A stretch of DNA of 64,000 bases, taken from Piezodorus guildinii. Its lineage: Eukaryota > Arthropoda > Insecta > Hemiptera > Pentatomidae. The notes beneath the pieces were generated by a model, which was given only the letters and a program-made list of their open reading frames with translations, did no database searches and was not told the origin of the DNA. This document shows, piece after piece, positions 21,948 through 33,388 of this stretch (positions are counted from its first letter, which is position 1; each line of letters opens with the position of its first letter). The position numbers were made by a program, and so were the translations under genes. Location: contig CM041292.1 in NCBI GenBank assembly GCA_023052935.1, forward strand, positions 147,250,439 through 147,314,438, read 5' to 3'.

Positions 21948-23063
21948 TACTTTCACTTACTTACATATGAAATATATTTAGTATTGGAAAATATTGTGAT
22001 CGTGAAACTTTTCGAATTCCAGTTTTCAATAGAAATACACCTTTTAGGGTTCCCGTGTCCAAATAAGTCCCGCAGAAAGGTCTGTGTGTGTGTGTGTGTG
22101 TGTGTGTGGTAAGTCTATCAAAAAAATCTAGAGTAGTACAATACTGATATTTCATATTTAAGACAACTATACGCTTAACGTGTAATTGTAACTTTTTAAT
22201 CAAAATCGGCTTACCGAAAGTGCTACTTTGTACCAAGCACTTTGTACCTTTTTATGATTTTTAAAAGCGGCTCTAACGTACTGATTGAACTCGCTATATC
22301 GATGTGAAATTTAATGTGCATTAATGTTTTTAATCTGATTGAAATAGTCTGACAGGATTAACTGCCGAAATTTAAAATTTTCTTCCTCTTTTTGTAATTC
22401 TTGGTAATTTGGGCTGAGGTGACCCTATACCGAGTATTTTCCTTGAAAACCCAAAATAAATTGAGATCGCTTTTTACTTTATTTAATACTTTCCTTTCTA
22501 TATATTTTATTTAGATGTAAGTGGAAAAACAAAACAAAAAAACATGTGTCCATAGATACTTAATGTATTGTTCATTTGTTTATACATTTAGCTCAACTTA
22601 ATTAACTATGGCTAATCGGACGATGCTTTAGCGGGTGTCTTAAATTTTCCCTATCCATGTTTAATTAGTATAGGGATCTTGAAGTAGTACCTGCCATCAC
22701 ACAGGCTCGGGACCACCTTATTACGCGTACTCCGAGGGACGGCATATTATTTATTAAACGGCTCTACGAGTTGAGTCTTGGCCTGCTCCAGCATTGACCA
22801 CCAGTCACTTCGTTTTTGTGATGCTGCCCTCCAGTTACGTACGCCTAGTATCGATAATCCACCGGCGGAAACACAGTCTTAGACCATAACTCAGGTTATT
22901 TTACCCGCGGCTTTAGGCATATAAAGCTGTTGTTCTAGCCACCACACAAAAGGTGACCCCGTATACCGTTTAGAAAACTTTTACCTATATAAATATGCTT
23001 ATAAAAAATATTTCAAGACGAGAAGCTAGTGAAAGTTTTATGATTTCCGCACCAGCTTTTTAA
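21948..23063 (-). mobile_element. RC element, old copy interrupted by a SINE
   Basis: Left end TACTTTCACTTACTTAC with a (GT)n at 22084-22108. Family matches run to about 22395, then a diverged piece with TAGATGTAAGTGG near 22515. The interrupted SINE-1 follows at 22585-22965. A remnant of the right end (GTGAAAGTTTTATG then CCGCACCAG) stands at about 23030-23055. The joining of these parts into one copy is an inference from their order and orientation. Confidence 0.55.
22585..22965 (-). mobile_element. SINE-1 copy with an internal foreign segment
   Basis: 22585-22750 is the tail and body on the minus strand (GGACGATGCT, CTATCC, CAGGCTCGGGACCACC, GGACGGCAT). 22890-22965 is the head (AGGTGACCCC at the far end). 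The intervening 140 bases or so (about 22752-22889) are unlike any other SINE-1 copy and moderately GC-rich, so they look like a later insertion or a recombination product. Confidence 0.65.
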
Positions 23064-23387
23064 AATCTCTATTTTATTGGAGTAATTAAATAAATTTATA
23101 AGACAATGTAAACTAAGACGGAAGGATGCCCCGCCCGTGACCATGACAGTGAAGCTACCCTCCCCCGAAGTGCTTAAAGCAGGAGCGGGCGGGAGAGGGT
23201 CAGTCAGTGCTCCTCTGTCCTCGGGTAGTGCCGTATCTCTTCTCAGCTCCACCACCTCTTTGCGTCTCTTTAACTCGTCAACTCCTTCCGAAAAAAAGGT
23301 GAATATTTGTATTTTTATTTTATTTTATTATAATATTGTTCATTATTTGTTAATATATACCAAATAATTGCATATTTCGTTAAAAAA

Positions 23388-23390
<3 letters not shown>

Positions 23391-23434
<44 letters not shown>
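23391..23434. repeat. (TA)n microsatellite
   Basis: About 44 bases of TA followed by ATT trinucleotides. Confidence 0.9.
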
Positions 23435-23440
<6 letters not shown>

Positions 23441-23500
23441 TTATTATTATTATATATTATATAGTTTATCACTTTGGGAGATTTGATTCATAAACAAAAG

Positions 23501-24045
23501 TGTAATTAGTAAGAAACTATGTTTATTTTAGAACGGCTATTCATTATTATATTTAATCATCGGCAGAAATGATGAACATAAATAAAAATTGGTTCAGTTT
23601 ATCTGTTTGTTATTTTAAAGTGAATTGTAGATAACAGAAAATTTAATTTTTCCCTATACTACTAAGATAAATATTAAATATGAAAGAAATTAATAATCGA
23701 TACTCTCAAGATAAAGGTGTACCTCACCAATAACGAAGCAAATTATCATTTAGCAAACCGATAAACCGAAAAACCTCAAAATATATCTGGATAAAGCAAA
23801 AGTAAGAATTTTCGCGTTACATGACATTACGTTTGGATTAGGAATGAAGAAAATAAAATTAAAAATCAACTAAATGAGCTGAAAGAAGATACATTTATCC
23901 AAGTAGACAATTAATTTTCTAAAGTTGAATAGTAACATAGTATCGGAAACCTGAATTTTAGAAAAAATAATATGATAGTTATTATTAATAAACTTTTAAT
24001 AAATAAAATACAAATTCTTTATGATTTTATTTCATACAATAATAG
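23501..24045. repeat. Direct duplication, copy 1
   Basis: About 545 bases recur in the same orientation at 24151-24290 plus 24802-25170. Shared landmarks include CTATTCATTATTATATTTAA, AATTGGTTCAGTTTAT, ACTAAGATAAATATTAAATA and GATACATTTATCCAAGT. Non-coding and of unknown origin. The many differences show that the duplication is old. Confidence 0.8.
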
Positions 24046-24150
24046 TGGACTGGACCCTGCTTTTCTCGGGTGCTATTTGAATGAGTTATTATTTATGTTT
24101 AAAAAAGCTCAGTCTGACAGAGTTAATCTTCTACTAGATCATAAAGAAAA

Positions 24151-25170
24151 GTGTAATTATGTTTATTTTATAACGTCTATTCATTATTATATTTAATCAT
24201 CGGTAAAAATGAAAAACATAAATAAAAATTGGTTCAGTTTATTTGTTTGTTATTTTAAAGTGAATCATAGATAATAGAAAATTTAATTTATGCAATGTAT
24301 GTTTTCAAAAACTATATAAATAATAAAGGTCCCTATTCTTGCAGGTTTATTACTATTTTAACTTTAAATAAACTATTCAAAATACGTTTTAAAGGTTTAA
24401 TTTAGTTTTCATGGTGTCCCATTTATTTTACAGTGAAAGATCTGTTTTCATGATATAGCTGAAAAAGTTGAAATAATTAATAACAATGTTAATTTACAGA
24501 TTTATAACAACTTACCATTTATTTTTAGTTATAATTTGGTACGGAATATTAATAATTAATTAACTACTAATTTAATAATTAATATATTACTAAGATGTTC
24601 CAACTAAGGAACATTAATTATATAGTTTTTTGTTTTTTTTCATTTAACAAGTATATGCATTATTTTTTTTTGTTTTCAATTATATGGGAACTTTTTATTA
24701 GATTATATTAGATATTATTTTAGAACTAAAAGTAAATATTATAATTTTTAAATGTTATCCTTGCAATAAAGGCTTTATTCATTCATTCATTCATTCATTC
24801 ATAATACTAAGATAAATATTAAATAAGAAAGAAATTGACAATCGACAGTCTCAACATAAAGGTGAACCCCACCGATAACAAAGCAAATTGCCATTCAGCA
24901 AAAGATAAACCCTAAAACCTTAAAATAAATCTGGATAAAGCCAAAGTGAGAAATTTTCACATTAAATTAAGAAAGAAGAAAATAAAATTAATAATCTACT
25001 AAATGAGATGAAATAAGATACATTTATCCAAGTTGACAATTAATTTTCAAAAATTTAATAGTGAAATAAAGCCGGAAACCTCAATAGTTAAGTAAAAATA
25101 ATATAATAGTTATTATTTATAAACTTTTAGTACCAAAAATAAAATAAAAATTCTTTATTATTTTATATTA
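24151..25170. repeat. Direct duplication, copy 2 (interrupted)
   Basis: Matches copy 1 in two parts, 24151-24290 and 24802-25170, with a 510-base insertion between them. About 8-10 bases present in copy 1 at the junction are missing. Confidence 0.8.
24291..24801 (+). mobile_element. Insertion ending in (ATTC)n, probable non-LTR 3' end
   Basis: The insertion ends in AATAAAGGCTTTATT followed by about six ATTC repeats at 24777-24802. Short tandem tails of this kind terminate several non-LTR retrotransposon clades and their SINEs. No coding motif survives in the 510 bases. The family C element at 60.3 kb also ends in CATTCATTCATTC. Confidence 0.5.
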
Positions 25171-25275
25171 GGGTACTCACTATTTGCTATTGCATGCTAT
25201 TTGTGCTATTGTGCTAAACCCATCAATTTTATACAGGAAATAACTGTAGAAACTCGACGGGTTATATGTAATTAA
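25163..25275. mobile_element. Partial copy of the small MITE of 61.98 kb
   Basis: From ATATTAGGGTACTCAC through TTGTGCTATTGTGCTAAACC, TTTTATACAGGAAATAACTG and AACTCGACGGGTT it matches the left arm and centre of the complete element at 61977-62121. The right inverted arm is missing. Confidence 0.75.
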
Positions 25276-26830
25276 TACAATGTTGCAGTAGCAAGACGGC
25301 TTTTTAAATATAATATTGAATTTGATCTTCACCTTAATATATCAGTAGTCAATTTAAATAGGGCTTTGTAATCAAATAGGCTAACTGGAAGTGTCACCAA
25401 ATCTATCCTAGTTTTGGAAATAGATAATATAAAATCATCGCAGTCTACCTTGTACTAAAGAAATTCAGAATGCTACTCATTAATAACTTCATAAAAGCAA
25501 TAATAGAAATAATAAAGTTTTTATTAACGAAGTTATATTACTTTATTACTTTTTTTTCTTTTTTTCGACTTTGGAGAAGAACATGGTTTTCTTATGCTTT
25601 TGCGTGAAATTTAACACCAACTTGTTAGTACCTTTAACTGATATAAACGGAAGAACTAAAATTTCAAAAGCGCTTTTAAAGGTTTTGCATGTTCTTAAGA
25701 AGAAATTAAATGGTGGATTTAAAAAAAACAAAAAAAAAACAGCTAGGAGGTAAGGGAAATCTTCAACACATCCCACTACATAAATAAATTATTAAGCACA
25801 CATATATTTATTTATATGTATAAATAATTAAAAATAATATATCATCACTTTTCAGCACTGTAACTCTCACTCGTTGACCATTGACCACCGTAATCTCATA
25901 ATTGTTAATAGTTTAATATTTACGCATTTTATTTTTACAGTTCTAATTTGATATTTTCTATATTAACTATCTCAATACTCGGTTGTTCATATATGATTCA
26001 TCCTGGTTTCCATAATTCCTTTTTAACTCTCCGGTTTGGAAATATTATAAAAATATTGGAAATAGGAATAAAAAAAAATTATTCGGCATTGTATTCGTAG
26101 AAGACAGTTAATTACGTTTTATAAATTTTAAACAAGCCATCCATAAGTCTATAATATTATCGTGTTCTTAAATAAAAATATGATACAATTTAAATATTTC
26201 TATCAAACTTAACTTACAGAACTGCTTAAGCACAACGATTTGCTTGGGGAAGAAAATGAATCATGCCAATCAGTTTATGCTCGGCATCGCCCATTACTAC
26301 TATGATGATCGTTAACATTTTTAAGCCAAAACTCGGAAAAATTATAATATTGTTTATTAGACTGGCTCCTTATTATTTCTACCTATTATAAATTATTTTA
26401 TGATGTTGTGCTAATATAGTGAATAAATTCGTATCCTATAACATTTATTTGACGATAAACTTCATTTTTACTTAATTTTGATTAAGTTATAGTTTGTAAT
26501 GTAAAACACATATTGAATAATGGTTTGTACTTTGTATGAATACGTATTTTAAAATGGTCATAGTATTATTGTACTATCACCATTCTGAAGGTTTTGATGA
26601 AGACAACAAACAAACGGGAATTCCCTATAATAGAGTGTATAAAATTCTAATTAAGGAAAGAGTCTGATGGATCACCGGTAATAAATTACTTCACCTTTCG
26701 CAAGATTATGATACTTCATGCTGAAAAGAGTTATCCTATCTTGAAGATATCAAACATTAAAGTCTTTATTTTACATATTTTATGAAAACTATTCGAAATA
26801 CTATTATACGATTTATTATTGTATTATACT
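25276..26830. other. No gene recognised
   Basis: AT-rich. Complementary ORFs at 25546-25776 lie in an A/T-homopolymer context and look random. Confidence 0.45.
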
Positions 26831-27141
26831 AAATATTGAATTGTTGTTGTTTATTCGTTTAATGTCACTTTTATGCTACTTTGACTAATCGGACGATGTT
26901 ACGGTGGGGGTCCTAAATTTTGCCTATCCAGGTTTTATTAGGATAGGGATCTTTAACGAGTACCTGACATCGCACAGGCTCGGGACCACCTTTTAACGTC
27001 CCCTCCGAAGGACGGCATAATTAAGGATTTTTACTCCCATTAAAAAATCCTAGGGCCACCCGCGTTTTTGAACCCGCAACCTTTGGCATAGAGAGCTGTT
27101 ATGCTAGCCACTACGCTATGGGTGACCCCAAATATTGAATT
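26831..27141 (-). mobile_element. tRNA-derived SINE (SINE-1) with 12-bp target duplication
   Basis: AAATATTGAATT flanks the copy at 26831-26842 and 27130-27141. Between them, on the minus strand, is a complete SINE from GGGGTCACCC (ending at 27129) to the tail near 26860. All three body hairpins are recognisable, including CCTATCC...GGATAGG. The B box is slightly damaged (GGTTCAAAAAC). Confidence 0.92.
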
Positions 27142-27699
27142 ATTTTGGTGTGATTTTCAGATGGTGATGATATAAAAGAGGTAATAGATAAACTTTACAT
27201 TAAAATTTTAAAATTCATTACCATTGCTCTGGAATAGAATATCTATAATACTTCTTTGCATATCCCTAGCTAAAATCAAAGTAGATGAAAACTTTAACAA
27301 AAGATGGATGATTAAAACTAAAGTATTCTGATGTAAATTGAAAATAAGAAATGAAAGCTTTCAAGAATTGATGTTGCTGGCTTAAAAAATATTAAATTAC
27401 AGGTTGTTATAACGGATAACAAAAGTTGCTCTAGTTGAATTACTGGCCAATTTAGAAATAGTAGCTGTGGGGTGGTTAATCCACAAAAAAAAAACCTAAC
27501 GGTGTTTGATAGGTAGCCACTTATCTTTAAAATGAGCTTTACTGGAATCTATATCATTTCTAGTTTTATAAAAAAAAACAAAAAAAAAAAAAAACACGCA
27601 ATCTTCAGTGAAAATTTGAATTTCTATGTTTATATTATACCTATGAAATATAAACAAAATTATGTTTATAGACAATTAAAAAGAAAAAAAACGAATTAA
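27142..27699. other. No gene recognised
   Basis: AT-rich with A-runs at about 27487 and 27570-27595. Confidence 0.5.
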
Positions 27700-27945
27700 G
27701 GACCTATGTGATTCCCTCATAACTCGATTTGAATTATTTGAATGAAAATCGATAGAAAAGAAAAGTAAATAGTAACAAAGTCTAGTATAAATGCTTTTGT
27801 TTTATTATTTTTAATAATCCACCTTCGTAATCGAGAACAATAAAATTATTTCCCCACCCCCTTCAAACTTTTAAGGCTTACGTTTCAAGATACGTAGAAC
27901 AAGAATAATAATTTTAAAAAATCCTTTTATCTAATTCATAAATAA
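27700..27945. repeat. Unclassified dispersed repeat (repeat A, copy 2)
   Basis: Matches parts of 6030-6270 (ATCGATAGAAAAGAAAAGTA and TTTCAAGATACGTAGAAC). Too diverged to classify. Confidence 0.35.
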
Positions 27946-28162
27946 ATAAATACATTTTTTTGCATTTAGTGCTATTTCAGAAAATCAAATTTCCAAAATA
28001 AAGTGAAGAAAAGTATCATTGAATTTAGCAGAGGATATAGCACTCTGAAATGGGGTGATATGACATTTTTCTTTGAATTATTTATTGCTTCTCGTATTAG
28101 TTAATAGCCTATAAATAGTTATTATATACCCTATAAATAGCTATATAGTTATTATATCGTTC

Positions 28163-28174
28163 TGCGCATGCGCA
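28163..28174 (+). promoter_or_regulatory. NRF-1/Ewg-type palindrome in the LINE 5' UTR
   Basis: TGCGCATGCGCA is a perfect match to the recognised NRF-1 (insect Erect wing) binding palindrome. It sits at the start of the element, where Jockey-type LINEs keep their internal pol II promoter. Function is inferred. Confidence 0.45.
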
Positions 28175-28490
28175 TGAGTATAGCAGTCATCATTCAAATC
28201 GTCTCTTGGATTTCTTGCTTTTTCAGTTGGAATTCACTTCAGTACAATCTTGAAAACCTCACCAGACTTCAAGATAACAGCAGCAGTAAATATTGGAGCA
28301 AAGAACAGTAAGTTTTGTTACAATTTACAGTGTAAAGTGAATGCTGGGTAACCTCTTCACATCAGCTGATTGCCAGTAGCTCGGCAAGGCCGGGATTGCT
28401 TTTTCTTTTCTTTAGTTATTGTTTTATTTCCCACATCTAGTTATTATCTCATTATCTTCTTCACATGAAATGCGATATTTTCACCAAGTG

Positions 28491-29778
28491 ATGTCCTCCA
28501 AAGCATCAACTAAAAGATCTAGATCTAGTGGTTCAATCACGTCTCCCATAAAACAAAGACCCCGCCGTGATACTAATAAAAAATTAAATCAGCAAGGAAC
28601 CCCTTCAGGTACTAATACCGAATCTGAACCACAACCTGGCACATCGTCACAAGGGATGACTGATGAATCTCCGTTTTTCACTCCAAATCCTTTTCAAATT
28701 CTACATAATGAAAAAGAAAACATGGAATCTGCTCCTACACCCAGTGAACCACGGCCTCCACCGATATTTGTCAAAAATATTAAAATTTTCAGTTGTTGTG
28801 TGCTCAATTGAATAAAATTACCGACTCCACCAGCTACTACTGTATGAGTAGAATCAATGACACCAAAATATCACCGACCACCGCCGAGACGTATAGAAAA
28901 ATAGTGAAATATCTAACTGATACTAAAGCGGATTTCCATACTTACCAGCTACGCCAAGAGAGATCTCTTAGAGTTGTAATCAGAAATCTACATTCTTCTA
29001 CACCAGTTGAAGCTATCAAAGAAGAACTTATAGAGATGGGTTACAAAGTGCGCCAAGTCACTAATGTCATAAAAGATAGAGTTCAACTTCCTCTATTCTT
29101 TGTTGACCTGTAACCATTGTCAGGGTAGAAAAAATTTACGATCTAAAAAGACTGTACTATACAAGTGTAAAAGTCGAAAAACCTTACACCAAGAGAGAAA
29201 TTGTTCAGTGTCACAATTGTCAGGCGTATGGTCATACCAAAAGTTACTGTTATCACATACCACGCTGCGTGAAATGCGGTGAACAGCACAAGTCTGTGGA
29301 ATGTACAAAACCAAAGTCAACACCCGCTGTATGTGCTCATTGCCTCAAGGACCATCCGGCCAACTACAAAGGATGCCAAATCTATAAGGAACTAAGGACC
29401 AGGTATCAAACACCCCAAGTACTGGATGAAACAGCAAGACAGACAAGAACTAGAAGAGAACCCTCAAAAATAATCGATGCCAATGTATCATTTGCCCACT
29501 TACTTGGAGGTGGGAATCAAAGTACTGAAGCCGTGGCCCTGCCGGAACTACAGAATGTACCTCAATCCATTCCACAAATACCTCTTCCTCAAAATATAAC
29601 CAATCCTAAAAATCCTAATCCACCACAAATCTCTCATATTCCTCCTCCTTCAAACGCCACAGACCTTACCAGTTTGATGACATCCTTTATCTCCGAAATC
29701 AAATCCCTTGTTATGCCTCTAATATCACTCCTTACGAACCTTGTATCAAATCTCATTCCTGCCTTACAAAAACCATAA
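28491..29778 (+). pseudogene. LINE ORF1 (gag-like, zinc knuckles), two frameshifts
   Basis: ORF1 protein would bind the element RNA. Starting at ATG 28491 (MSSKASTKRS; an in-frame ATG also exists at 28470), the first frame encodes a basic, Ser/Pro/Thr-rich N-terminus to about 28800. The reading then moves to the frame of 28793-29113, which has a PRE_C2HC-like region with LRVVIRNLHSSTP and VEAIKEELIEMGY. A further shift at about 29100-29130 leads to the last frame, ending at TAA 29776-29778. That frame carries three knuckles: CHNCQAYGHTKSYC, CVKCGEQHKSVEC and CAHCLKDHPANYKGC. A Pro/Asn-rich tail follows. Domain order and knuckle spacing are typical of Jockey-clade ORF1. The frameshifts prevent a complete product. 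Confidence 0.88.
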
Positions 29779-32460
29779 ATGACCTCCCCTAATTCTTTAT
29801 CCATTCTCCTTTGGAATGCGAATGGTGTTAGAACTCACACTGACGAACTTACAGCCTTACTGCAAGACAAAAACGTTGATGTTGCACTCATTACTGAAAC
29901 TAGACTAACCACATAAACAGTACTTCAAAATACCTGAATACACGACATACCGGACAGACCATCCAGACGGCAAAGCCCATGCCGGTACTGCAGTCATTGT
30001 CCACCGATCCCTCTCCCATCACTTACACCCACTTCCCGCCCACGACTTCCTACAAGCCACCTCTGTTATAATCAAGACTTTTTTCCTTTCCGCTCGTCAT
30101 CGCATCAGCATACTGCCCTCCTAAACATTCTATTTCCATTACCCAATTTGGATCCTTCCTCAACTCATTGGGGAATCACTTTATTCTGGGTGCAGACCTA
30201 AACGCCAAGCACCAACAATGGGGTTCCAGGACCACAAATACTCGTGGACGGACATTGCAGGCTGCACTCAACTCCCGACGCCTTAATCTCCTACCTCCCA
30301 ATTCCCCTACCTACAGGCCAACAGATCCTAACCGTAATCCAGACATCCTCGACTTCTTCATCCACAGCGGATTAGGCTCCCTGAACTATTCCGTAACTCG
30401 CCTTGATGAACTATCCTCTGACCATAGTCCACTGATCCTAAATGTATCCTTAACACCTATGCCTAAACCTGTCCCACCGTCATTCATCAGAGGCCCTATC
30501 AACTGGAACCTCTTCCGCGAAATCCTCACCAATGATATTGACCTTAGAGTGACTCTCAAAACCCAAACTGACCTTGACGATGCCGTCTATTCCTTTACAA
30601 CCTCGATTCAACAAGCCGCCTGGACTGCCTCTGTTCCCAAGCACTCCCAAATAAATCCTTACAAAAACCATTTACCACAACACCTCCTAGACCTAATCCA
30701 CACCAAACGCCGAGCCAGAACATTATGGCAACGCACCCGCCACCCAGCAGATCGCCACTCCTATAACTTTTATTGTAGGCAATTAAAGCGGGAGTTGGCG
30801 ATCTTCCGTTCCCAATCCTACAATTCCTACCTCTCCTCTCTCTCGACTCGTGACAATTCCTTGTGGAATGTCACGAAGAGAATCCTAAAATCTCCCCTGA
30901 TATCCCATTCTCTCCGGCGTAGTGATAATTCCTGGGCTGCTTCTGACAAAGATAGGGCCCAGGAATTTGCACTACACCTTTCCAAGGTTTTTCACTCCTC
31001 ATTCTGATCTCAATCCAACCCATACCGCAATAGTTGAAGAGTTCCTTACGTCACCGATACCAATTTCCTTACCACCTAAAGCAATCAATCCCTCTGAGGT
31101 CAAATATCTTCTTAAAAAGCTTCCTTTCCGTAAATCCCCTGGATACGATCTCCTTACTCCTCAAATTCTAAGACAACTTCCACCTAAAGCCATTACATTC
31201 CTTACATATATCTATAACTGTATCCTACGCACTACCTATTTCCCTCTGTTGTGGAAACACTCGACTATCATCCTTTTCCTAAAACCAGGTAAACCCTCCA
31301 ACTGTACGTCATCCTACAGACCTATTAGCCTTCTTCCGATCCTCTCCAAAATCTTCGAAAAACTCCTATTAAAACGAATCCTAGCCAAATTTCACAATTT
31401 TCCTTCACACCAGTTTGGATTCCGTCCTCAACATTCCACGGTTCAGCAAGGACTCCGAGTTGTATACCACATTTCCTCCGCCCTTGAGTGCAAGGAGTAT
31501 TGTTCGGGTGCCTTTCTGGACATAGCGCAAGCTTTTGACCGGGTGTGGCACCCGGGATTGCTCTTTAAGCTCAAAACCCATTTACCCCAATCCTTATACC
31601 TAGTCCTCCGGTCCTACTTATCAAACCGCTCCTTCCGAGTTCGCTGTGGTTTAGAGTTTTCCAAACATTATACTGTTGAGGCCGGTGTTCCTCAAGGCAG
31701 CGTCTTAGGACCCGTCCTCTACATCCTCTATACCGCCGATATCCCTACCGATCCCGATACCTTTCTGGCAACATTTGCTGATGACACAGCCATTTTATCA
31801 TCCGATTCCGATCCTGAAGCAGCATCGCTAAATCTCCAAAGGCACCTTTCCCTTGTCGAAGACTGGTGTAATGCTTGGCGTATTAAGGTGAACGAAAGAA
31901 AAGGCACACACGTCACCTTCACCCTTCGACGCAAATCCTGCCCAACAGTTAAACTCAATTCCATACCGCTTCCTTCCTCAGACACAGTCCGGTATCTGGG
32001 CTTTTTACTAGACAAAAGACTAACTTGGAACCCACATACAAGACTTAAAAGAAAAGAACTCAACCGCAGATTCGGCCAGTTATACAGACTATTAAACAGA
32101 AAATCTCATCTTACAGTTGACAACAAATTACTAATATACAAGACAGTACTGAAACCTATATGGACCTACGGACTTGAACTGTGGGGGACAGCTAAATACT
32201 CTAACATCAAACGCATCCAATCCTTCCAATCCAAAGTCCTACGAACAATAGTTAATGCTCCCTATTATGTTTCTAACTGTACCTTACACCACGACCTCAA
32301 TATTCCATTCATTTTAGATCTGGTACCATCCAAATTTTCTAATTTCCATCAGAACCTCCTTCATCATCCTAATCCTTTAGCTCAATCCCTCTCCAGCTCC
32401 ACCCACCCCTACAATCCTTCACGAAGATTGAAACGGCAGTGGCCCCGCGACGTTCTATAA
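29779..32460 (+). pseudogene. LINE ORF2 (endonuclease-reverse transcriptase), frameshifted
   Basis: The ORF2 ATG (29779) directly follows the ORF1 stop (TAAATG). The product would nick target DNA and copy the LINE RNA there. An early frame runs LLWNANGVRTH to a stop at 29914-29916. The endonuclease continues in other frames with ETRL, PDGKAHAGTAVIVHRS, AYCPPKHS, GADLNAKHQQWGS and SDHSPL, the last holding the catalytic Asp/His pair. Shifts lie near 29911, 30082-30093 and in a T-run near 30989. The reverse transcriptase (about 31100-31800) has FRKSPGYD, SYRPISLLPILSKIFEK, FLDIAQAFDRVWH, GVPQGSVLGPVLY and the catalytic FADD at 31774-31785. A Jockey-type C-terminus with YGLELWG and SKVLRTIVNAPYYV follows, ending at TAA 32458-32460. 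There is no RNase H domain, which supports the Jockey clade. Confidence 0.92.
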
Positions 32461-32907
32461 CATTTATACTGGAGTTCTGACACTGGTCAGATCCTCCACT
32501 CATGTACTGTATGTTTGTGGCTACTGCGCCCTAACTCAGCCTCTACTGGCTAAGACCAGTGATGCGGCTGAGAGAGAGGCGCTGGGATCTCTTGGATTCC
32601 GCTTTTTTCCTCCACAAGTGGAGGGAAAAGCCCAGTCTGGGGTCCCCTTAGCAGTTGTAAATATTGTATATAGTTATGTTTGTTTGTATGATTTTTATTT
32701 ATTTGCCAACTTTGTATTTATTTCAATTATAGGTTGTTGTTGTTTTTTTTTTTTTTTTTTTTGTTATATTTTATTGTACATATAAATGATTTTTTTTTTC
32801 TATTTTATGTAATTTGACTTTATCGTAATTTTCTGTATATATTGTATGAATGTGGTCCTATATCTCTATTACTATTGTTCATTCTGAAACAGATTGTAAT
32901 TTTCTCA

Positions 32908-32938
<31 letters not shown>
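32461..32938 (+). other. LINE 3' UTR with a near-perfect hairpin and poly(A) tail
   Basis: A 12-bp stem, TTTTTCCTCCAC/GTGGAGGGAAAA with a 2-base loop, stands at about 32605-32630. A T-run lies at about 32743-32762. CAATAAAA precedes the poly(A) run at 32911-32938. The distal 90 bases recur at 8390-8425 and 9237-9318. Confidence 0.7.
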
Positions 32939-32941
<3 letters not shown>

Positions 32942-32954
32942 ATTATATACACTA

Positions 32955-33388
32955 ATATAGTTATTTGGAAATGTTATTTACACCTGCATTATATTAAAGC
33001 CAATTAAATTTTACATCGATATAGCGAGTTTGGAGCATATAGCAAATAGCAAAATCTTGGAGCCGTTTTTGAGGAATTCGTAAAAACGTGCAAAATGCAA
33101 GGTATAAAGTGGCTCCTTTGGTTAACCTGATTTTGATCAAAATGTTGCTGTAACGTCTTAGGTATATACGCTCTTACAATATGAAATCTCAGTTTTGTGC
33201 AACTTATAGTTTTTGCGCTAGACTTACCACATACGCATGGGCAAACAGACATCTTGTGGGACTTGGTTATTTAGACTCAGGAGCCTCTAAAACGTGTATT
33301 TTCGTTGAAAACTGGAATCCGAAAATTTTCACGATCGCAATACTTTCCCTTAATATGTGTTTCATATATGTTAAGTGAAAGTAAAAAT
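32955..33388 (+). mobile_element. RC element, 5'-truncated copy
   Basis: Matches the family from CATTATATTAAAGCCAATTA to the end TATATGTTAAGTGAAAGTAAA. The first half is absent, and the (CA)n is decayed to CACATACGCATGG. It lies just after the LINE poly(A). Confidence 0.72.

Larger units (their letters stand above)
28130..32939 (+). mobile_element. Jockey-clade LINE (family A), near full length, inactivated
   Basis: The element has a 5' UTR, ORF1 with nucleic-acid-binding knuckles, ORF2 with endonuclease and reverse transcriptase and no RNase H, a 3' UTR of about 450 bases and a terminal poly(A) run (32911-32938). AGTTATTATATAC occurs at 28117-28129 and again at 32938-32950, giving a candidate target duplication with the 5' end at 28130. 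A second partial match at 28147-28157 would put the 5' end at 28158, just before a CpG-rich start. It is inactivated by frameshifts in both ORFs. Fragments of the same family lie at 7.3-9.3 kb and, as a diverged relative, at 40.5-42.0 kb. Confidence 0.9.

Noticed and set aside
22750..23370. Complementary ORFs at 23013-23255 and 23137-23367 as a possible host exon
   Set aside because: Moderate GC, but no motif and no credible splice signals. It partly overlaps the decayed RC end.
24777..24802. CRISPR-like short repeats (ATTC)n, also 60331-60343
   Set aside because: Simple tetranucleotide tail of non-LTR elements. No spacers and a eukaryotic context.
31728..32063. Antisense ORF inside the LINE reverse transcriptase; also 29120-29323 and 30480-30671
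   Set aside because: Shadows of the plus-strand ORF1/ORF2, which carry the recognisable motifs.
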